Below, piece by piece: positions 17,939-25,697 of a stretch of 64,000 nucleotides of DNA. The stretch's first letter is position 1; each line of letters opens with the position of its first letter. The translations under genes were made by a program, and so were the position numbers. The stretch is from Bacteroidales bacterium (GTDB taxonomy: Bacteria > Bacteroidota > Bacteroidia > Bacteroidales > UBA932). Below the pieces are notes generated by a model. That model worked only from the letters and a program-made list of their open reading frames with translations, made no database searches and was not told where the DNA came from. The stretch covers positions 1-64,000 of the forward strand of contig JAFVVN010000040.1 in the NCBI GenBank assembly GCA_017502125.1, given 5' to 3'.

Positions 17939-20200
17939 ATGGCACTATTGGACAACAACAAAGGTTATAAGTGGAATTTCGAGAATATCGGAGGAACCAC
18001 TCGTGTGAAGATCACCACCGGAGAAGACCTCATGCATCTTGCGGAACTCGATCCGAAGATGTGGACAGTTCTTTCCTGCCCGCTCAAGGGACTTGAGATC
18101 GATGAGAAGAGTCTTTCTTTTATGGACTGTGACGGTGACGGCAAGCTAAGGGTCAATGATGTGATATGCACATCTAAGTGGGTGACAGGAGCGTTGAAGG
18201 ATGCTGACCTTCTTCTTGAGGGAAAGGATTCAATCGACATTGAGAACATCAACAGGGAGGATGCCTGCGGTTCGAAGCTTTATGCTGCTGCAAAGCAGGT
18301 CCTCATGAACCTCGGCAAGGAAGGGACTGTGATATCCCTGACTGACATCGCTGACAGTTCAGCCATCTTTGCAAAGACCCGCTTCAATGGCGACGGAGTC
18401 ATTATTGAAGCTTCGGCCGAGGGAGCTGAAGATAAGGCTGCCATAGCTGCGGCTGTGGCCGTTACCGGCGGAACTCTCGACAGAAGCGGTGTTCAGGGCG
18501 TGACGGCTGCTCAGGTCGAGGAGTTCTATAAGGCTCTTGCAGATTATGCTGCGTGGAAGGAAGCTGAGGTGGAAGCTCCATACGGTGATCAGACAGACAA
18601 GGCTATAGAACTGTATAATGCCCTGGATGCCAAGGTGAAGGATTTCTTTGTCCGTTCAAGACTTGCTGCATTCTCTCCGGACAGCACATCATCACTCGAT
18701 GTCCAGACAGCTCAGATTCAGGCAATAAGTGCTGAGAATCTGACCGGCAAGACAGCCGACATCGCTGCATATCCGATAGCCAGGGTTGATGGAAAGGACA
18801 GGATAGATCTTTCGGCTCCAGTGAATCCTGCATGGGCTGCTCAGTTCGAAGCTCTTCGCAAGATAGCTGTGGATCCTGAGGCTGAAGTCCTTACGGAGGA
18901 CGATTGGAATGCCATAGGTGCAAGGTTTGCAGCATATTCAGCATGGAAGTCCGCAAAGGCAGGAGCCGGCGTGGAGGCTTTGGGACTGGACGCGGTGAAG
19001 AATTTCATCGCACAGGACAGAAAGGCAGCCATCCTCGATCTTGTGGCTCAGGATGCCGCCCTTTCGGAGGAGGCAGCCAATATAGCCATGGTGGACAAGT
19101 TCCTCCATGTATTCCGCGACTTCTATCGTCTTGTCAGAAACTTCGTGACCTTCCATGATTTCTATGACAAGAAGAAGGAGACCCTCGCTATCTTCCAGTC
19201 CGGAGTGCTGATGATCGATCAGAGAGCCTGCCGTTTCTGTATGAATGTGGCAGACATGGCAAAACACAATTCAATGGCTGCTTCCAGCGGGATGTATCTC
19301 GTATATTGCGACTGTACCACGAAGACAGTTGCAGGCAAGATCCAGATTGTGGCAGCCGTGACTGTGGGCGAGGTGGGTGACCTCATGGTCGGTAAGAATG
19401 CCATCTACTATGACAACAAGGGTCTTGAGTGGGATGCGGTCATCACCAAGATAGTGGACAACCCTATAAGCATTGCCCAGGCTTTCTGGTCACCTTACCG
19501 CAGGATGGCCACTGCTGTGGAGAATCTCATCAGCAAGAATGCAGCCGACAAGGATGCAAAGATCATGAAGGAGGCGACAACCAAGATAAATGCCGCTCCG
19601 TCATCCATTCCGTCAGGTGGTACAGCTTTGTCTCCTGAAACCGACAAGAAGATGGGTGAGGCATTTGATATAGGTAAGTTTGCCGGAATCTTTGCTGCCT
19701 TGGGTATGGCTGTCGGCATGATCGGTTCGGCTCTGGTAAGTCTCGCAAAGGGAATCGTCGCTCTCAAATGGTGGCAGGTGATCATGGCTTTCGTTGGAGT
19801 CATGCTCGTCATCTCAGGCCCTGCGATGGTCATGGCATGGCTCAAGCTTCGTCGCCGTAATATCGCTCCGCTTCTGAATGCTAATGGCTGGGCCATCAAC
19901 GTTTCATCAAAGATAAGCATCCTCTTCGGCGAGACTCTTACAGACATAGCGAAATATCCAAAGCTTAAGCTTAAGGATCCATATGCACGCAAGGGCCTGG
20001 CCCCATGGAAGAAATGGGTGATCTCCCTCTCAGCCGTTGTGGTGGTAGCTGCCGGTCTGTGGCTTGGCAATCTCCTCTCCTGGGCTGGTCTCCCATCTCC
20101 TCTCCCTTGGTTCAATAAGACTGAAGTTGTTGTGGATGAGGTAGTTGTTGAGGAAGTTGCTGTGACAGACAGCACAGTTGTGACAGAACAGGCACTTTAA
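17939..20200 (+). CDS. Large membrane-anchored protein of unknown function with an EF-hand-like loop
   Basis: A 753-residue protein that I do not recognise. No signal peptide is visible. Residues 63-74 (DCDGDGKLRVND) form a good EF-hand-type calcium loop. A long mostly helical region follows, then a cysteine-bearing segment near residue 425-455 (RACRFCMNVADMAKHN and YCDCTTK). The C-terminal third has hydrophobic stretches at about 580-645 (two or three membrane segments) and 692-715, with a basic stretch KLRRRN between, and ends in an acidic Val/Glu-rich tail. The bulk of the protein would then be cytoplasmic. It follows rnr after 35 bases and ends before a strong terminator. Confidence 0.75.
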   Translation: MALLDNNKGYKWNFENIGGTTRVKITTGEDLMHLAELDPKMWTVLSCPLKGLEIDEKSLSFMDCDGDGKLRVNDVICTSKWVTGALKDADLLLEGKDSIDIENINREDACGSKLYAAAKQVLMNLGKEGTVISLTDIADSSAIFAKTRFNGDGVIIEASAEGAEDKAAIAAAVAVTGGTLDRSGVQGVTAAQVEEFYKALADYAAWKEAEVEAPYGDQTDKAIELYNALDAKVKDFFVRSRLAAFSPDSTSSLDVQTAQIQAISAENLTGKTADIAAYPIARVDGKDRIDLSAPVNPAWAAQFEALRKIAVDPEAEVLTEDDWNAIGARFAAYSAWKSAKAGAGVEALGLDAVKNFIAQDRKAAILDLVAQDAALSEEAANIAMVDKFLHVFRDFYRLVRNFVTFHDFYDKKKETLAIFQSGVLMIDQRACRFCMNVADMAKHNSMAASSGMYLVYCDCTTKTVAGKIQIVAAVTVGEVGDLMVGKNAIYYDNKGLEWDAVITKIVDNPISIAQAFWSPYRRMATAVENLISKNAADKDAKIMKEATTKINAAPSSIPSGGTALSPETDKKMGEAFDIGKFAGIFAALGMAVGMIGSALVSLAKGIVALKWWQVIMAFVGVMLVISGPAMVMAWLKLRRRNIAPLLNANGWAINVSSKISILFGETLTDIAKYPKLKLKDPYARKGLAPWKKWVISLSAVVVVAAGLWLGNLLSWAGLPSPLPWFNKTEVVVDEVVVEEVAVTDSTVVTEQAL

Positions 20201-20217
20201 GCAGTCCTTCATACTTT

Positions 20218-20258
20218 TACCGTCCCTACATGAAAGCTGATTTCTTGTAGGGACGGTA
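20218..20258. terminator. Bidirectional terminator hairpin
   Basis: A perfect 13-base inverted repeat, TACCGTCCCTACA / TGTAGGGACGGTA, with a 15-base loop, between two convergent genes. Confidence 0.82.
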
Positions 20259-20261
20259 TCC

Positions 20262-21131
20262 TTATTTCAGATATGTGCTGAAGAAGTTCCAGATTTCCTC
20301 GCAGGTATCCATGTCCTTGTGTGCCCAGGAATGCTTTCCTCCGACGATTTCATAAAGGCGGACTTCTATGTCCGGACCTCCTTCCCATGCCGGCGTTCCT
20401 CCGAGGTGACGGTGAAGGAGCACCTTGTTGTTCTTTAACGGGAGTTCTGTCGTCTCTGTATGAGTGCACTTCGCTTCTGCTGCCCATACACCGACTGCGA
20501 GAGGAACCGATATATATTCTCCCCAGCCTCCCTTATTGTCCGGGTCACCTTCCCAGTGGGAGGTCTTGTCTGCGGTTCCATGAATCTCCATCAGAGGGAC
20601 AGCCATCTTAGGACTCATGCTTCTGTGGACCCATTCCATTGTCAGTCCGGCGACTGAAGCATATGCCGAGAATGCCTTAGGGCGCTGAAGAGCCATCATA
20701 TAGCATAGCTCGCCTCCGTTGGACATACCGCTGAAGAAGGTGTTCTTCTTGCTGAGCTTGAACTTTTTCTGTACATGTGCTGCAAGATCGCATATGAAAT
20801 CTATGTCGTCTGTCTTCATGCCCTCCTGCTTCGGATAGCCGACGTTCCATCCTGTCTTTCCCTTAGGTGCCTTTTCCCCCTGAGGGTAGCACACTGCAAA
20901 TCCGTGTTTTCTGGCAGTTTCCACCATCTGAGGACAATAGCCTTCCGCATTGCCTCCGTATCCGTGCAGGACGAATACAAGGGGAGCCTGTTCGGGAAGA
21001 TTCTCCGGAATATACATCCAGTATGTACGTTCCATTCCCTGATGTCTGAAACTATGCTTTTCCTGCGAGCTGGCAGAAAAATGGACTGCCAGAATGAGGC
21101 ATATTGATGCCAGAAACTTTATTGCTTTCAT
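20262..21131 (-). CDS. Secreted esterase of the PHB-depolymerase/feruloyl esterase (LpqC) type
   Basis: A 289-residue alpha/beta hydrolase with a signal peptide (MKAIKFLASICLILAVHFSA). The oxyanion region is LVFVLHGYGGNAEG, the nucleophile elbow GMSNGG gives Ser137, the acid is probably in IHGTADKTSHW and the base in GGKHSWAH. It belongs to the CE1-like esterases acting on acyl esters of plant or polyester material; the actual substrate is unknown. The frame is open for 54 more codons upstream, but the ATG at 21131 overlaps the hutI stop as ATGA and begins a signal peptide, so this start is preferred. Confidence 0.83.
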   Translation of the reverse strand: MKAIKFLASICLILAVHFSASSQEKHSFRHQGMERTYWMYIPENLPEQAPLVFVLHGYGGNAEGYCPQMVETARKHGFAVCYPQGEKAPKGKTGWNVGYPKQEGMKTDDIDFICDLAAHVQKKFKLSKKNTFFSGMSNGGELCYMMALQRPKAFSAYASVAGLTMEWVHRSMSPKMAVPLMEIHGTADKTSHWEGDPDNKGGWGEYISVPLAVGVWAAEAKCTHTETTELPLKNNKVLLHRHLGGTPAWEGGPDIEVRLYEIVGGKHSWAHKDMDTCEEIWNFFSTYLK

Positions 21132-22483
21132 TTTGATATGATTACTTTTTCTATTATAGGGGTCTGGTGACTGTATGATATGAAGGCGAGCGACGGAATC
21201 GGTCTGGTGATGATGAGATTGGCCTTCTTTCCGACCGTGATGGAACCGAGCTTGTCGCTGACACCCATTGCATATGCTGTGTTTATCGTACATGCATTGA
21301 ATGACTGTTCAGGAGTAAGACGCATGCGTATGCATCCCAGAGCCATCACGAAACGCATGTTGCCGCTTGGACTTGAACCTGGATTATAGTCGGATGCAAG
21401 AGCCACAGGAAGTCCAGCTTCAATATACCCCTTGGCGTTTCCATATGGTATTCCGAGGAAGAAAGAACATCCGGGAAGCATTGTAGGCATTGTCCTGCTG
21501 CCTCTCAAGGCTTCTATCTCTGCATCTGTCGTCTTTTCCAGATGGTCCACTGAAAGTGCATTGTGCTTGACTCCGACCTGCACGCCTCCAGAAACTTCCA
21601 GTTCGTTTGCGTGAATCTTCGGAGTGATTCCATATTCTGCAGCCTTGCTCAATATCCTGTCAGTTTCCTCCACTGTGAAGAATCCGGCATCACAGAATAC
21701 ATCCACAAAGTCGGCAAGTCCCTCCTGGGCGACCCGTGGCAGCATCTCGTTGCAGACCAGATCCACATATTCGCTCTGACGACCTTTGTATGCCCGTCCC
21801 ACAGCGTGCGCTCCAAGGAAGTTGGCCCGTACGGTGATAGGAGCTGTCTCCTTGATGCGTCGGATCACTCTGAGCATCTTGAGTTCATCCTCCACGGTCA
21901 GGCCATATCCGCTCTTTATCTCCACAGCTCCCGTGCCCATTGCCATGATTTCCCTGACGCGCTCCATGGACTGTTCATACAGCTCATCCTCAGATGTCTC
22001 ATGAAGAAGATCCGCTGAATTGAGGATTCCGCCGCCTCGTGCGGCAATCTCCTCATATGACAGTCCGGCGATCTTGTCCCTGAACTCTCCGTCACGGCAT
22101 CCGGCATACACGATATGTGTGTGGCTGTCGCAGAATGCCGGCATCACCACTCCTCCTTTGGCATCGATATATTCAGTCTCAGAATGTGCGGAGAAGTTGC
22201 CGGATTCGGGAGATGTTTCCGGTGCAGCGGATTCAGAAACCATGGCCGCCCGTGGCCTTGTGAACGGGAGGGGCCCACGAAGTGGGAGGGATTCAGTCTC
22301 TGAATCTGGAGCACCGGAAACATCGGTGCCACCTGATCCGAAACCAACAATAACCCCATCCTCGATGACCAGATAAGCATCATGCAGACACTCCACATGC
22401 CCCATCTGCTCACCTTCCAGTTTCCTCACATCAGCCGGCAGAATCCCCGCCAACGTACCTATATTATATATAATGGATTTCAT
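21128..22483 (-). CDS. hutI: Imidazolonepropionase with an in-frame repeat insertion
   Basis: A 451-residue amidohydrolase that opens imidazolone-5-propionate to N-formimino-L-glutamate, the third step of histidine breakdown. FCDSHTHIVYAG carries the HxH metal site, and HANELEVSGG and SVDHLEKTTD carry further ligands. The ATG at 22483 (MKSIIYNIG) is preferred to the start 8 codons upstream. Between GVIVGFG and YIDAKGGVVMP, where related enzymes have only a short loop, residues about 54-91 are encoded by a palindromic repeat; its two arms yield similar peptides (DVSGAPDSE and SESAAPETS). The reading frame is kept, so the enzyme may still work. The esterase gene is coupled downstream by ATGA. 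Confidence 0.92.
   Translation of the reverse strand: MKSIIYNIGTLAGILPADVRKLEGEQMGHVECLHDAYLVIEDGVIVGFGSGGTDVSGAPDSETESLPLRGPLPFTRPRAAMVSESAAPETSPESGNFSAHSETEYIDAKGGVVMPAFCDSHTHIVYAGCRDGEFRDKIAGLSYEEIAARGGGILNSADLLHETSEDELYEQSMERVREIMAMGTGAVEIKSGYGLTVEDELKMLRVIRRIKETAPITVRANFLGAHAVGRAYKGRQSEYVDLVCNEMLPRVAQEGLADFVDVFCDAGFFTVEETDRILSKAAEYGITPKIHANELEVSGGVQVGVKHNALSVDHLEKTTDAEIEALRGSRTMPTMLPGCSFFLGIPYGNAKGYIEAGLPVALASDYNPGSSPSGNMRFVMALGCIRMRLTPEQSFNACTINTAYAMGVSDKLGSITVGKKANLIITRPIPSLAFISYSHQTPIIEKVIISK
22212..22324. repeat. Palindromic repeat, copy A, inside hutI
   Basis: Arms of 26 bases (22212-22237 and 22299-22324) are complementary at 23 positions. They enclose a 57-base core (22240-22296) that recurs in copy B with one difference. 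The core contains two small hairpins, CCCGT/ACGGG and CCCAC-GAA-GTGGG, and two GGGAGGG runs. It lies within the coding sequence of hutI without breaking the frame. Confidence 0.88.
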
Positions 22484-22518
22484 AACTATTGCGTTAACAC
22501 CAGACAAAAGTATGATTT

Positions 22519-22625
22519 ATTTGGATACCGGTGTTTTTCAAAACCATGGCCGCCCGTGGCCTTGTGAACGGGAGGGACCCACGAAGTGGGAGGGATTCAG
22601 TTTTGAAAAATATCGGTATTCAAAT
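22519..22625. repeat. Palindromic repeat, copy B, between hutH and hutI
   Basis: The same 57-base core (22544-22600) in the same orientation as copy A, but flanked by different 25-base arms (22519-22543 and 22601-22625) that are complementary to each other at 22 positions. It starts 5 bases after the hutH stop and could act on the shared hutH-hutI transcript as a processing or termination structure. Confidence 0.88.
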
Positions 22626-22629
22626 GGAA

Positions 22630-24102
22630 TTACCTGATGAACTCCACAGACTTCTCGATTAGAGGATGCATGTAGGTGTCGTCCTGGATGAATGGCACCA
22701 CCTTGCGGTATCTGGCAAGCATCTTCTCGATTTCCCATGAAGACTTGAGCGGGCGGCGGAATTCGAAGGCCTGGGCTGCATTGAAGAGCTCGATGGCAAG
22801 TACGCGTTCCGTATTCTCCACCACTCGTACCAGCTTTGTAGCTGCATTCGCTCCCATGCTCACATGATCTTCCTGACCCTGTGATGACGGGATGGAGTCG
22901 GCAGACGCAGGCATGCACAGACCCTTGCTCTGGCTCACGATGGAAGCCGCCGTATATTGCGGAATCATGAATCCGCTGTTAAGACCAGGCTTGGCTACAA
23001 GGAAATTCGGAAGGCCGCGCTGGCCGGAGATGAGTTTGTATATACGGCGCTCCGATATGTTTGAAAGCTCGGAAAGCGCGATGGTCAGCATGTCCATCGG
23101 GATGGCTATAGGCTGGCCGTGGAAGTTTCCTGCAGATATGATGAGGTCCTCGTCAGGGAAGACGGTAGGGTTGTCCGTAGCACTGTTGATTTCCGTCTCT
23201 ATCACGCCCTTGACATATCTTATCGTGTCCTTGGATGCTCCATGAACCTGAGGTATGCATCTGAATGAATATGGGTCCTGAACATGAGCCTTTGGCCTTT
23301 TGATAAGTTCGCTGCCCTGCAGGAGCTCTCTGAAACGCGCTGCTGTGTCGATCTGTCCCTTGTGCGGGCGGACTTCATGAACCTGAGGGTAGAACGGCTC
23401 TATGCGTCCGTCGAATGCTTCCAGAGAGAGGGCTCCGATCCTGTCTGCCCAGTCGGAAAGTCTCTCGGCCTGAATAAGCGACCACACGGCGTGGGCACTC
23501 ATGAACTGGGTTCCGTTCAGAAGAGCAAGTCCCTCCTTGGACTGCAGCCTGATGGCTTCCCAGCCTAATTCCTTCCAGAGATCTGCTGCCTGGCGCACTT
23601 CTCCTTTATAATAAACTTCTCCGAGACCGATCAGCGGCAGACACATGTGGGCAAGGGGAGCAAGGTCTCCTGAAGCGCCCAGCGAGCCCTGCTGATATAC
23701 GACCGGCAGGATGTCGTTGTTGAACATGTCGATCAGGCGCTGAACTGTGATCAGCTGCACTCCGGAATATCCGTACGAAAGTGACTGGACCTTCAGGAGG
23801 AGCATGAGCCTCACGATTTCAGGACGCACCTTCTCGCCTGTTCCGCACGCATGTGACATCACGAGGTTATGCTGGAGCTGCGACAGGTCCTCTGCGGGGA
23901 TGGTGATGTTGCAGAGAGAACCGAAGCCGGTGGTCACGCCATATACCGGTCTTCCGATGTCTTCCATCTTGGTGTCCAGGAATTTGCGGCACTTGACGAT
24001 CGCAGTTTCTGCCTCTTTTCCGAGTTCCAGTTTTGCTCCGGAAGCGATTATGTCCTTTACCTTGTCGATTGACAGTCTCTTGTGAGAAATTATATGGTTC
24101 AT
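22630..24102 (-). CDS. hutH: Histidine ammonia-lyase
   Basis: A 490-residue enzyme that removes ammonia from L-histidine to give urocanate, the first step of the pathway. The ASGD motif at residues 143-146 (GSLGASGDLAPLAHM) forms the MIO cofactor autocatalytically. YGVTTGFGSL near residue 54 and FHGQPIAIPMDML and SSQGQEDHVSMG further on are conserved active-site segments. The length is slightly below the usual 500-510. It lies upstream of hutI on the same strand with copy B of the palindromic repeat between them. Confidence 0.97.
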   Translation of the reverse strand: MNHIISHKRLSIDKVKDIIASGAKLELGKEAETAIVKCRKFLDTKMEDIGRPVYGVTTGFGSLCNITIPAEDLSQLQHNLVMSHACGTGEKVRPEIVRLMLLLKVQSLSYGYSGVQLITVQRLIDMFNNDILPVVYQQGSLGASGDLAPLAHMCLPLIGLGEVYYKGEVRQAADLWKELGWEAIRLQSKEGLALLNGTQFMSAHAVWSLIQAERLSDWADRIGALSLEAFDGRIEPFYPQVHEVRPHKGQIDTAARFRELLQGSELIKRPKAHVQDPYSFRCIPQVHGASKDTIRYVKGVIETEINSATDNPTVFPDEDLIISAGNFHGQPIAIPMDMLTIALSELSNISERRIYKLISGQRGLPNFLVAKPGLNSGFMIPQYTAASIVSQSKGLCMPASADSIPSSQGQEDHVSMGANAATKLVRVVENTERVLAIELFNAAQAFEFRRPLKSSWEIEKMLARYRKVVPFIQDDTYMHPLIEKSVEFIR

Positions 24103-24125
24103 AAGAATGAATTTAGTAAATCATA

Positions 24126-24146
24126 CAAATATAATAATTATCTTTG
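24126..24146. promoter_or_regulatory. Divergent -7 boxes of hutH and the Wzi-like gene
   Basis: On the minus strand TATATTTG (24133-24126) lies 23 bases before the hutH ATG. On the plus strand TATCTTTG (24139-24146) lies 6 bases before the ATG at 24153. Neither has a good -33 box. No HutC-type operator could be recognised. Confidence 0.5.
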
Positions 24147-24152
24147 TCCGCT

Positions 24153-25661
24153 ATGAAATTGAAGATATATATTTTGAATATAATCCTCTTCCTTTCATCC
24201 TTTGGAACTGCAGCTCAGGAGTGGAGTGTGAACTGGAATGCAGAGACTGACTTTCTTGGTGGAACCGGCGAATATCTCCCTTTCTGGTCCAGGACCGGCA
24301 GGGAGGGTATAGTCCCATATTCATCTTCCGCTCTTGTTATCGGAGGTGCCGATGTAGGGTATAAGGCAGAAAATGGACTCTATTTCGAGGCGGGTACCAA
24401 CCTTGTGGGAAGTCTTGTGTCGAGGAATCCTCTCCAGGATACTCATGTGACGGGAATTGTGGACAGGCTGTATGTAAGCGGAGGGTGGAGAATGCTTCAT
24501 CTGGATGTGGGTCTGAAGCCTCGCATCAAGGAACTTGGCAATCTCTCCATCACCGGCGGCAGCATCGTGCATACAGGCAATGCACGGAATCTTCCCGGAA
24601 TAAACGCGTGGTCTGACTGGATCTATTTCGAGAAGGGACATTGGGTGGGGATCAAAGGTAATTTCGCTCATTATCAGATGTTTGATAATAGATATGTCTC
24701 CAATGCATGGATCCACAACAAGTCGCTTGCAGTGAAGATTGCCCTTGGCAGAAAGGTGGATTTCGAGGCCTGTCTGGACCATTGGGCCCAGTGGGGAGGA
24801 GAATCTCCGACCCTTGGCGCGCGCCCGGTGTCATGGAAGGATTATTATCGTATAATATTCGGAAAGGGCGGCGGAGAAGATGCCACGATTTCCGATCAGA
24901 AGAATGCCCTTGGAAACCATCTTGGACGTGAATATGTGAGATTGAACTGGCGTCATTCCGCATTTACCGCCACATTGCAGTACGATATGCCGTTTGAGGA
25001 TGGTGCCCGTATAATCAAGTGGGAACCGATGCCGGATGGAGTCTACACTCTGAAGTTCGCCTTCAATGACAGGGAAGCATTCGTGACTGATGTGGTATAC
25101 GAGTTCATATCCACGACATGGCAGTCCGGACCGATCCACGACCGCCCTGCGACAGAAGAAGAGATGACCAAGGACTATGGCAAATATGTATACTGGCAGG
25201 ATCCTGAACATTTCTATTATGGACGCATATGTGAGGGTGGCCGTGACGGTTATTTCGGCCATAGCGAATATAGGTCAGGATGGACATATCATGGAAGGAC
25301 CATAGGACTCCCGCTGCTTCTGCCTTCGGCTCCGAATGCGGAAGGAATGACGATGGGAATGGCCTGCAGCCGTGTCAGGGCACATCATCTGGGGCTTGCG
25401 GGTAATATGACGGAGGACCTGCCATATGTATTCAAGGCCACCTACAGTTCCAACTGGGGCACCTACAGCACTTCTGAAGGCTCTTTCTTTGCCGGCAGAC
25501 CATGGCAGCTCTCCCTTGCTCTGGAACTGGAATTCGGCAGGGCAATAACAAATTTACCGATGACTCTCGCTGTCGGTGCATACGGAGACATCGGTAAACT
25601 ATATCAGAACAGTTTTGGTCTGACTCTCAGGATCCGATACGACGATTCGCGTCGTTTCTGA
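24153..25661 (+). CDS. Wzi-like capsule assembly outer membrane protein
   Basis: A 502-residue outer membrane barrel with a signal peptide (MKLKIYILNIILFLSSFGTA). Strand-like alternation runs through the whole chain and the last strand is LTLRIRYDDSRRF. The opening (WNAETDFLGGTGEYLPFWS) and segments such as LGREYVRLNWR and RAHHLGLAGNM fit the Wzi family of Bacteroidota, which in E. coli binds capsule polysaccharide at the surface. No capsule genes are adjacent. The gene sits between hutH and hutU on the opposite strand. An in-frame TTG three codons upstream is not needed as start. Confidence 0.72.
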   Translation: MKLKIYILNIILFLSSFGTAAQEWSVNWNAETDFLGGTGEYLPFWSRTGREGIVPYSSSALVIGGADVGYKAENGLYFEAGTNLVGSLVSRNPLQDTHVTGIVDRLYVSGGWRMLHLDVGLKPRIKELGNLSITGGSIVHTGNARNLPGINAWSDWIYFEKGHWVGIKGNFAHYQMFDNRYVSNAWIHNKSLAVKIALGRKVDFEACLDHWAQWGGESPTLGARPVSWKDYYRIIFGKGGGEDATISDQKNALGNHLGREYVRLNWRHSAFTATLQYDMPFEDGARIIKWEPMPDGVYTLKFAFNDREAFVTDVVYEFISTTWQSGPIHDRPATEEEMTKDYGKYVYWQDPEHFYYGRICEGGRDGYFGHSEYRSGWTYHGRTIGLPLLLPSAPNAEGMTMGMACSRVRAHHLGLAGNMTEDLPYVFKATYSSNWGTYSTSEGSFFAGRPWQLSLALELEFGRAITNLPMTLAVGAYGDIGKLYQNSFGLTLRIRYDDSRRF

Positions 25662-25673
25662 GAACTGGCTTTA

Positions 25674-25695
25674 ATCCCCGGCGCATGCCGGGGAT
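25674..25695. terminator. Bidirectional terminator hairpin
   Basis: ATCCCCGGC-GCAT-GCCGGGGAT, a perfect 9-base stem with a tetraloop and T-rich flanks on both sides, between the convergent Wzi-like gene and hutU. Confidence 0.85.
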
Positions 25696-25697
25696 AT

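Noticed and set aside
22212-22625. The two nearby repeats as the beginning of a CRISPR array
   Set aside because: Only two copies exist, each with its own inverted arms, one lies within a coding sequence, and no cas gene is present.
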